Below, in pieces: positions 8,581 through 14,344 of a stretch of DNA of 14,344 nt. Source of the DNA: Actinomycetes bacterium. GTDB taxonomy: Bacteria > Actinomycetota > Actinomycetes > Actinomycetales > Cellulomonadaceae. The notes under the pieces were generated by a model. The model was not told where the DNA came from and searched no databases. It saw only the letters and a program-made list of their open reading frames with translations. The stretch spans positions 1 through 14,344 of the forward strand of contig JAEYXM010000156.1 in assembly GCA_023428465.1 (NCBI GenBank). Reading direction: 5' to 3'. Each line of letters begins with the position of its first letter. The stretch's first letter is position 1. A program made the translations under genes and the position numbers.

Positions 8581-11178
8581 GTGACCGAGAACCCCAGCCC
8601 CACCGCCCACCGGCCGCAGCGTCTCGTCGTCGTCGGCGGCGGCATGGTCGCCCAGCGGCTCGTCGAGGCCCTGCACGACCGCGACCACGGCCGGACGTGG
8701 GAGGTGACCGTCCTCGCCGAGGAGCCCCGCGCACCGTACGACCGCGTGGCGCTCACGTCCTACTTCTCCGGGCGCGACCCCGAGAGCCTGACCCTGGGGG
8801 ACCCCGCGCTGTGGGACGCACCGGGCGTCACGCTCGTCCGCGGCGTCCGCGTGGCCGAGCTCGACCGGGCCGCGCGCACGGTGACCAGCGCGGACGGCCG
8901 GCACTGGGCGTACGACGCCCTCGTCCTCGCGACCGGCTCGGCACCGTTCGTGCCGCCGATCGAGGGGGTCGACCAGCCGGGCGTCTTCCTCTACCGCACG
9001 GTCGACGACGTCGCGGCCCTGCGCGGCTGGGTCGGCGAGCTCGCGGGGAACGGCCGTCGCGTGCGCGGAGCCGTCATCGGTGGCGGCCTGCTCGGGCTCG
9101 AGGCGGCCGGGGCCCTGCAGGCCCTGGACGTGCACTGCACCGTCCTCCAGGTCGGCACGCACCTGATGTCCGCACAGATCGACCTCGGCGGCGGCGAGCT
9201 GCTGCGGCGCCTCATGCAGGCGCGCGGGGTCGCGGTGCGCATCGACGCGATGACCACGCGGCTGCGGCCGGGCCGGCGCGGCGGCGTCGGGCGCCTCGAC
9301 CTCGCCGACGGCGGACGGCTCGACGTCGACGTCGTCGTGGTCGCGGCGGGCATCACGCCGCGCGACGAGCTCGCGCGCGGCGCCGGCCTCGACGTCGGCC
9401 CGCGCGGCGGGGTCGTCGTGGACAACGCGTGCCGCACCGCCGACCCCGACGTCTGGGCGATCGGGGAGGTCGCGTGCATCGGGGGCGCGTGCATCGGCCT
9501 CGTCGCACCGGGCTACGCGATGGCGGAGGTCGTCGCCGACCGCCTCCTGGGTGGGTCCGCCGTCTTCCCGGGCGCGGACACCGCCACGAAGCTCAAGCTC
9601 TCCGGGGTCGACGTCGCGAGCTTCGGTGACGCGACGGCGACCGCCCCGGGCGCCCTCGAGGTCGTCTACTCCGACCCGGTGCGCGGCGCCTACGCCAAGC
9701 TGGTCCTGTCCGACGACGCCCGCACGCTCCTCGGCGGCGTCCTCGTGGGCGACGCGTCCGCCTACGCCTCGCTGCGCCCGCTCGTGGGCACGCAGCTCGC
9801 GGGCGACCCCGCCGCGTACGTCCTGCCCGGCGTGCCCGAGGGCGGGCGCCCCGGCGCCGACCTGCCCGACGACGCGCCCGTCTGCTCGTGCAACAACGTC
9901 ACCGCGGGCCGCGTGCGCGCGGCGGTCACCGAGGACGGCTGCACCGACGTCGCCGCCGTGAAGGCGTGCACGCGTGCCGGCACGACGTGCGGATCGTGCC
10001 TGCCGCTCGTGAAGAAGCTCGTCGGGGCCGAGCTCGCCAAGGCGGGTGTGAGCGTCAGCAGCGCCCTGTGCGAGCACTTCGCGATGTCGCGGCGCCAGCT
10101 GTTCGACGTCGTCCGCGTCACCGGGATGCGCACCTTCAGCGAGATCGTGGCGCGCCACGGCACGGGGCGCGGCTGCGACATCTGCAAGCCCGTCGTGGCG
10201 TCGATCCTCGCGACCGTGCACCACCAGCACGTGCTCGACGGCGAGTCGGCCGCGCTGCAGGACACCAACGACCACGTCATGGCGAACCTGCAGAAGGACG
10301 GCTCGTACTCGGTCGTGCCGCGCATGCCGGGCGGGGAGGTCACACCCGAGGGCCTCATCGCCGTCGGCGAGGTCGCCCGCGACTTCGGGCTCTACACCAA
10401 GATCACCGGCGGCCAGCGGATCGACATGTTCGGCGCGCGGCTCGAGCAGCTGCCGGACATCTGGCGGCGCCTCGTCGAGGCGGGCTTCGAGTCCGGGCAC
10501 GCTTACGGCAAGGCCGTGCGCACGGTGAAGTCGTGCGTCGGGTCGACGTGGTGCCGCTTCGGCGTGCAGGACGCCGTCGGACTGGCCGTCGAGCTCGAGC
10601 TGCGCTACCGGGGGCTCCGCTCGCCGCACAAGCTCAAGCTCGGGGTGTCGGGCTGTGCGCGCGAGTGTGCGGAGGCCCGCGCGAAGGACGTCGGCATCAT
10701 CGCCACGGAGAAGGGCTGGAACGTCTACGTGGGCGGCAACGGGGGCTTCACCCCGCGCCACGCGCAGCTCCTGGCGGAGGACCTCGACACCGGGACCCTC
10801 GTCCGCACCATCGACCGGTTCCTCATGTACTACGTGCGCACCGCGGACCGGCTCCAGCGCACCGCCCCGTGGATCGAGGAGGTGGAGGGCGGACTCGACG
10901 GCGTCCGCGCCGTCGTGATGGAGGACAGCCTGGGCATCGCGGCCGAGCTCGACGCGGCGATGGCCGAGCACGTCACCGCGTACCGCGACGAGTGGGCCGC
11001 GACGCTCGAGGACCCGGACAAGCTGCGCCGGTTCGCGTCGTTCGTCAACGCGCCGTCGACCCCCGACCCGTCGCTCGCCTACGTCCCCGAACGTGGCCAA
11101 CGCCGACCCGCCCGCCCCGACGAGGTCGCCGGCGGGGCGACCCTGGTCGCCGGGCCGCGGCTGGAGGTGCGGGCGTGA
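8581..11178 (+). CDS. nirB: NADH-dependent assimilatory nitrite reductase large subunit NirB
   Basis: This 865-residue cytoplasmic enzyme reduces nitrite to ammonium with six electrons from NAD(P)H. Domains in order are: FAD-binding (VVVGGGMVAQR near residues 15-25), NAD-binding (GGGLLG at about 167-172), and a first BFD [2Fe-2S] domain with C435 and C437 (CSCN) and C470 and C473 (CGSC). A second Cys-containing segment follows (C497, C532, C535), then the ferredoxin-like half-domain and the sirohaem/[4Fe-4S] domain. C652 and C658 (CVGSTWC) and C692 and C696 (CARECAEA) match the coupled sirohaem-cluster ligands. Length is normal for the family (about 840-860). The GTG at 8581 is chosen because the family N-terminus fits and the predicted -10 box lies immediately upstream; no ribosome binding site is present. 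nirD overlaps its stop by 4 bp. Confidence 0.97.
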   Translation: MTENPSPTAHRPQRLVVVGGGMVAQRLVEALHDRDHGRTWEVTVLAEEPRAPYDRVALTSYFSGRDPESLTLGDPALWDAPGVTLVRGVRVAELDRAARTVTSADGRHWAYDALVLATGSAPFVPPIEGVDQPGVFLYRTVDDVAALRGWVGELAGNGRRVRGAVIGGGLLGLEAAGALQALDVHCTVLQVGTHLMSAQIDLGGGELLRRLMQARGVAVRIDAMTTRLRPGRRGGVGRLDLADGGRLDVDVVVVAAGITPRDELARGAGLDVGPRGGVVVDNACRTADPDVWAIGEVACIGGACIGLVAPGYAMAEVVADRLLGGSAVFPGADTATKLKLSGVDVASFGDATATAPGALEVVYSDPVRGAYAKLVLSDDARTLLGGVLVGDASAYASLRPLVGTQLAGDPAAYVLPGVPEGGRPGADLPDDAPVCSCNNVTAGRVRAAVTEDGCTDVAAVKACTRAGTTCGSCLPLVKKLVGAELAKAGVSVSSALCEHFAMSRRQLFDVVRVTGMRTFSEIVARHGTGRGCDICKPVVASILATVHHQHVLDGESAALQDTNDHVMANLQKDGSYSVVPRMPGGEVTPEGLIAVGEVARDFGLYTKITGGQRIDMFGARLEQLPDIWRRLVEAGFESGHAYGKAVRTVKSCVGSTWCRFGVQDAVGLAVELELRYRGLRSPHKLKLGVSGCARECAEARAKDVGIIATEKGWNVYVGGNGGFTPRHAQLLAEDLDTGTLVRTIDRFLMYYVRTADRLQRTAPWIEEVEGGLDGVRAVVMEDSLGIAAELDAAMAEHVTAYRDEWAATLEDPDKLRRFASFVNAPSTPDPSLAYVPERGQRRPARPDEVAGGATLVAGPRLEVRA

Positions 11179-11573
11179 GCGCCGCGGTGCGGGCCGACGG
11201 CGTGGCCGGGCTCCCCGTGGCGGACGGCGGGCCTGTCGCGGGCTGGGTGCCGGTGTGCCGCCTGGCGGACCTCGCGCCCGAGCGTGGCGCGGCGGCGCTG
11301 GTCGCGGGGGAGCAGGTCGCCCTGGTGCGCCTGGTCGACGACGTCGTGCACGCGGTCGACCAGCGGGACCCCTACAGCGGCGCGCACGTCATGTCGCGCG
11401 GCATCGTCGGGACGCGCGGGGAGGTCCCGACCCTGACCTCGCCCATGCACAAGCACGTGTTCGACCTGCGCACCGGGGAGTGCCTCGAGACGCAGGGCGG
11501 CGAGGCACTCGGCCTGCGGGTCTGGCCGGTGCGTGTCGAGGGCGGCGTCGTCGAGGTGCGGAGGCCCCGATGA
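11175..11573 (+). CDS. nirD: Nitrite reductase small subunit NirD
   Basis: This 132-residue protein has a Rieske-like fold and associates with NirB. It carries the family block DPYSGAHVMSRGIVG and SPMHKHVFDLRTGECLE. As is usual for NirD, the Rieske ligand motifs (CxH and CxxH) are absent, so it is not expected to bind a [2Fe-2S] cluster; this is not a sign of decay. The first ~25 residues are a variable Ala/Gly-rich extension. GTG at 11175 overlaps the nirB stop (GTGA), and GGAGG at 11163-11167 lies 7 nt upstream. The 3' end overlaps the cysG-like gene by 4 bp (ATGA). Confidence 0.94.
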   Translation: MSAAVRADGVAGLPVADGGPVAGWVPVCRLADLAPERGAAALVAGEQVALVRLVDDVVHAVDQRDPYSGAHVMSRGIVGTRGEVPTLTSPMHKHVFDLRTGECLETQGGEALGLRVWPVRVEGGVVEVRRPR

Positions 11574-12802
11574 CCACGATGCTGGGGCTGGACCTACGCG
11601 GCCGGGCGGTGCTCGTGGCCGGCGGGGGACCCGTGGCGGCCCGTCGCGCCGCGGCACTCGTCGCCGACGGGGCGGACGTGCTCGTCGTGGCACCCGAGCT
11701 GTGTGAGGACCTCACCGACCTGGCCGGCGAGGGGGTCGTCCGGTGGCGGCGCGGGCCGGTCGCCGAGGGCGACCTCGACGGCGTCTGGCTGGTCCACGCC
11801 GCCACCGGCGACCCGCAGGCGGACGGGGACCTGGCGCGGTGGGCCACGGACCGGTGCCTGTGGTGCGTCGTGGCGTCCGCCGCGGAGCGGGGCACGGCGC
11901 GCACGCCCGCGACGGCCGTCGTGGGCGACCTGCGACTCGGCGTCATCTCGGAGGGCGCGCCGGACCCGGCCCGCACGCGCGAGGTTTCGGTGGCGCTTGC
12001 GGCCGTGCTGCGCGAAGGTCGGGTGGACCTGCGCCGACGTCGTCGCGCGCGGGGCCGCGTCGTCCTCGTCGGGGGCGGTCCCGGCGACCCGGAGCTCCTG
12101 ACGCTGCGCGGCCGCCGCGCGCTGGCGGAGGCCGACGTCGTCGTGACCGACCGCCTCGGCCCGACCGCGGTCCTGGCGGACCTCGCGGCCGGGGTCGAGG
12201 TCGTCCCGGTCGGGAAGTCGGCGGGGCACCACCCGGTGCCGCAGGAGGAGATCAACCGGATCCTCGTCGAGCGCGCCCAACGGGGGCAGGTGGTGGTCCG
12301 GCTCAAGGGGGGCGACCCGTTCGTCTACGGGCGGGGCGGGGAGGAGGTGCTCGCGTGCCGTGCTGCGGGCGTCGACGTCGAGGTGGTCCCGGGCGTGAGC
12401 AGCGCCCTCGCGGCCCCGGCCGCCGCCGGCATCCCGCTGACCCACCGGGGGACGACGGCGGCGCTGCACGTGGTGAACGGCCACGACGGCCTCGACGCGG
12501 CCGGGGTCCTGGCGCTGCGGGAACGCTCGGCGACCGTCGTGGTGCTCATGGGCGTGGAGACGCTGCCCAGGATCGTCGACCGCGCCCTCGCCGAGGGCGT
12601 CGACCCCGACCTGCCTGTCGCGGTCGTCGAACGTGCCACCACCGACGCCGAGCGCGTGACGCACGCGACGCTCGGCGCCGTTCTCGCGCGAGCGGCCGAG
12701 GTCGGGGTGCGGCCGCCCGCTGTCGTCGTGCTGGGCGACGTCGCGGACCCGGGTCTCCTCGCGCCGTCCGCCACCGGTGCGCACGGGGTGGGGCAGGCAT
12801 GA
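11570..12802 (+). CDS. cysG: Siroheme synthase CysG-like: precorrin-2 dehydrogenase fused to uroporphyrinogen-III C-methyltransferase
   Basis: This 410-residue bifunctional protein makes the siroheme precursor used by NirB. Residues ~1-155 form the NAD-binding precorrin-2 dehydrogenase module (GGGPVAARR at 18-26, HAATGDP). Residues ~163-400 form the SAM-dependent methyltransferase: VGGGPGDPELLTLRG from about 167, then PVGKSAGHHPVPQEEINRI, RLKGGDPFVYGRGGEE and VVPGVSSALAAPAAAGIPLT. The N-terminal module is about 50 residues shorter than in E. coli CysG because the helical dimerisation segment is reduced. It also lacks the usual STGG motif (here SEGAPDPAR). Actinobacterial CysG proteins, including that of Mycobacterium tuberculosis (about 405 residues), share this size. 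Whether the N-terminal module still inserts iron is doubtful; a chelatase-like gene lies two genes downstream. ATG at 11570 has GGAGG at 11560-11564. Confidence 0.9.
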   Translation: MTTMLGLDLRGRAVLVAGGGPVAARRAAALVADGADVLVVAPELCEDLTDLAGEGVVRWRRGPVAEGDLDGVWLVHAATGDPQADGDLARWATDRCLWCVVASAAERGTARTPATAVVGDLRLGVISEGAPDPARTREVSVALAAVLREGRVDLRRRRRARGRVVLVGGGPGDPELLTLRGRRALAEADVVVTDRLGPTAVLADLAAGVEVVPVGKSAGHHPVPQEEINRILVERAQRGQVVVRLKGGDPFVYGRGGEEVLACRAAGVDVEVVPGVSSALAAPAAAGIPLTHRGTTAALHVVNGHDGLDAAGVLALRERSATVVVLMGVETLPRIVDRALAEGVDPDLPVAVVERATTDAERVTHATLGAVLARAAEVGVRPPAVVVLGDVADPGLLAPSATGAHGVGQA

Positions 12803-13950
12803 CCGAGGCGCTCGTCCCGACCCTCGCCGGGTGCGTCGTCGTCGTGACGGCGGACCGGCGCTCGGCCGAGCTCGGGGCTGCGCTCGAACGCCGTGGCGCC
12901 GTCGTGCGGCACGCCCCGGCGATGAGCATCGTGCCCCACGCGGAGGACGCCGTCCTCCTGCGGGCGACCGCCGAGCTGATCGCCGCGCCGCCGGACGTCC
13001 TCGTCGTGACCACGGGGATCGGGTTCCGCGGTTGGGTCGAGGCCGCCGACGCCGCGGGCCTGGCGGACCAGCTCCTCACGGTCCTGGCCGGGGTCCGGAT
13101 CGTCGCGCGGGGGCCGAAGGCGCGGGGGGCGATCCAGGCTGCCGGGCTCCGGGCCGACTGGGTCGCCGAGTCCGAGAGCTCCGCCGAGATCGCCGAGGCC
13201 CTCCTCGACGACGGCGTCGCCGGGCTCCGGATCGCCGTCCAGCATCACGGGGCGGGCGCCGACGGGCTCGACGCCGCGTTCGCTGCCGCCGGCGCGCACG
13301 TGCAGGATCTCGTCGTCTACCGCTGGGGCCCGGCGCCCGACCCGGCCGCGGTCACCGCGTCGGTGCGGTCCGTGGCCGCCGGTGATGTCGACGCGGTCGT
13401 GTTCACGTCGGCGCCCGGGGCGCACGCGTGGCTGGCCGCCGGCGACGACGCGGGGGTCGCCGGGGCGCTCGTGCGGAGGTTCCGCGAAGGCACGGCCGTG
13501 GCCGCGGCCGTCGGGCCGGTGACGGCTGCCCCGCTCCGCAGCCGCGGCATCGAGCCCCTCGTCCCGGACCGTGGTCGCCTGGGCTCGCTGGTCCGCGCGC
13601 TGGTCGGGCACTTCGGCGGGCTCCCGCCGGTGCCGACGGTCGCCGGCTCCCTGCAGGTTCGCCGGGGGGCAGCCGTCCTGGCGGGTCGGGTGCTGGCACT
13701 GTCGCCCTCGGGGCTGGAGGTGCTGCGGCTCCTCGCGGCCGCGCAGGGCGGCGTCGTGCCGCGCGACGCGGTCCTCGACGCCCTACCGGGGGAGTCGACC
13801 GACCCGCACGCGGCGGAGGTCGCGATCGCGCGCCTGCGCGACGCCACGGGCTGTCGTGATCTCGTCCGGACCGTCGTCAAGCGCGGGTACCGCCTGGTCC
13901 TCGCGGACGAGCCCGTCACCCTGCGCGCTGTCGGGGGTGGGCGTGCCTGA
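12799..13950 (+). CDS. nnaR: HemD-like domain fused to OmpR-type winged helix, NnaR-like nitrate/nitrite regulator
   Basis: This 383-residue protein has a uroporphyrinogen-III synthase (HemD) fold at about residues 10-265 (VTADRRSAELGAALERRGA, TTGIGFRGW, FTSAPGAHAWL, AVGPVTAAPLRSRG) and a C-terminal OmpR/PhoB-type winged helix at about 285-372 (LSPSGLEVLRLLA, recognition helix PHAAEVAIARLRDATG, wing VVKRGYRLVL). It has no receiver domain or phospho-acceptor Asp. The architecture is that of NnaR, described in Streptomyces and mycobacteria as acting with GlnR on nitrate/nitrite genes, and the location inside the nirBD operon supports that reading. The alternative is a genuine HemD supplying uroporphyrinogen III for siroheme; both could hold. 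ATG at 12799 overlaps the cysG stop (ATGA), so expression is likely coupled to nirB and may form a feedback loop. Confidence 0.85.
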   Translation: MTEALVPTLAGCVVVVTADRRSAELGAALERRGAVVRHAPAMSIVPHAEDAVLLRATAELIAAPPDVLVVTTGIGFRGWVEAADAAGLADQLLTVLAGVRIVARGPKARGAIQAAGLRADWVAESESSAEIAEALLDDGVAGLRIAVQHHGAGADGLDAAFAAAGAHVQDLVVYRWGPAPDPAAVTASVRSVAAGDVDAVVFTSAPGAHAWLAAGDDAGVAGALVRRFREGTAVAAAVGPVTAAPLRSRGIEPLVPDRGRLGSLVRALVGHFGGLPPVPTVAGSLQVRRGAAVLAGRVLALSPSGLEVLRLLAAAQGGVVPRDAVLDALPGESTDPHAAEVAIARLRDATGCRDLVRTVVKRGYRLVLADEPVTLRAVGGGRA

Positions 13951-14344
13951 GCCCGTGCTGATCGCCTGCTCCCACGGCACCGACGACCCGGTCGGGCGCG
14001 CCGTCGTCAGCGGGATCCTCGACGGTGTGCGCGAGGCACGTCCCGGCCTGGACGTGCGGGCGGCGTTCGTCGACGTGCAGCGGCCTGCCGTCGACGAGGT
14101 GGTCCAGGAGGTCGTGGCCGACGGCGGCGAGGCGGTCGTCGTGCCCTTGCTGCTCTCCGCCGGCTACCACGTCCACGTCGACATCGCCCGCGCGGTCGCA
14201 GGACCGCGCGCAGTGGCCGCCGACGCGCTCGGCCCCGACGCCCGCCTCGTCGCGTGCCTGGTCGACCGGCTGCGCGAGGCAGGCGTCGGGCCGCGGGACG
14301 CCGTCGTGCTCGCGGCCGCCGGCTCGAGCGACCTGCGCGCGACG
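13943..14344 (+). CDS. CbiX-like sirohydrochlorin chelatase, 3' truncated by window edge
   Basis: 134 codons are visible to the window end with no stop. The N-terminus VLIACSHGTDDPVGR carries the chelatase His (H11), and PLLLSAGYHVHVD supplies H76 and H78, matching the metal-binding His pair of the CbiX/SirB family. A second SSD motif (AAAGSSDLRA) starts the repeated half of long CbiX proteins. The likely reaction is insertion of ferrous iron (or cobalt) into sirohydrochlorin, the last step of siroheme synthesis. GTG at 13943 overlaps the nnaR-like gene by 8 bp, with only a weak G-rich stretch upstream (13933-13940). A second in-frame GTG lies at 13955, but the earlier one keeps the family's usual N-terminus. 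Iron specificity is inferred from the siroheme setting. Confidence 0.9.
   Translation, partial: MPEPVLIACSHGTDDPVGRAVVSGILDGVREARPGLDVRAAFVDVQRPAVDEVVQEVVADGGEAVVVPLLLSAGYHVHVDIARAVAGPRAVAADALGPDARLVACLVDRLREAGVGPRDAVVLAAAGSSDLRAT

Noticed and set aside
8566..11100. Long open frame (844 codons) antisense to nirB
   Set aside because: Composition is typical of antisense shadow and no family motif is visible; nirB on the + strand is unambiguous.
11175..11573. Rieske-like protein without Rieske cysteines, suspected pseudogene
   Set aside because: NirD proteins normally lack these ligands. The gene is full length, in frame and has a good ribosome binding site.

Overview
The window is a very GC-rich stretch with GTG-rich starts, almost no intergenic space and strong G/C preference at third codon positions. 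It fits a high-GC actinobacterium; a Micrococcales relative such as the Cellulomonas group is my guess from protein style, not a demonstrated placement. Every gene I can support lies on the + strand, and all are devoted to nitrate and nitrite metabolism.

Layout. (1) 1-3097 is the 3' part of a respiratory nitrate reductase operon: narH (its first ~48 codons lie outside the window), narJ and narI, joined by 4-bp GTGA stop/start overlaps and followed by a hairpin across the narI stop. (2) 3098-3297 is the only long gene-free stretch (200 bp) and holds the narK promoter and ribosome binding site. (3) 3298-8513 carries narK (nitrate/nitrite transporter), a cytoplasmic assimilatory-type molybdopterin nitrate reductase, and a FAD/NAD(P)H oxidoreductase with a C-terminal BFD-type [2Fe-2S] domain that probably feeds the reductase. 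It ends in a recognisable rho-independent terminator. (4) 8514-8580 holds that terminator's T-tract and a compact nirB promoter. (5) 8581-14344 is a tightly coupled run: nirB and nirD (NADH-dependent siroheme nitrite reductase), a CysG-like siroheme synthase, a HemD-winged-helix protein resembling the actinobacterial nitrate/nitrite regulator NnaR, and the start of a CbiX-like chelatase cut by the window end.

How it works together. NarK brings in nitrate. The membrane NarGHI enzyme can respire it, while the cytoplasmic NasC/NarB-type enzyme reduces it to nitrite for assimilation. NirBD then reduces nitrite to ammonium using siroheme, and CysG plus the CbiX-like chelatase make the siroheme from uroporphyrinogen III. 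The HemD-winged-helix protein is likely the local regulator.

The most interesting observation is regulatory. The narK and nirB promoters share a 25-bp module (GAAACACGGC, 5 bp, TAGCGTCGCA) with 21 of 25 positions identical. At nirB the predicted transcription start falls on the first base of the GTG start codon, so nirB mRNA is predicted to be leaderless. The genes themselves belong to well-known families, and I see no previously undescribed protein system here.
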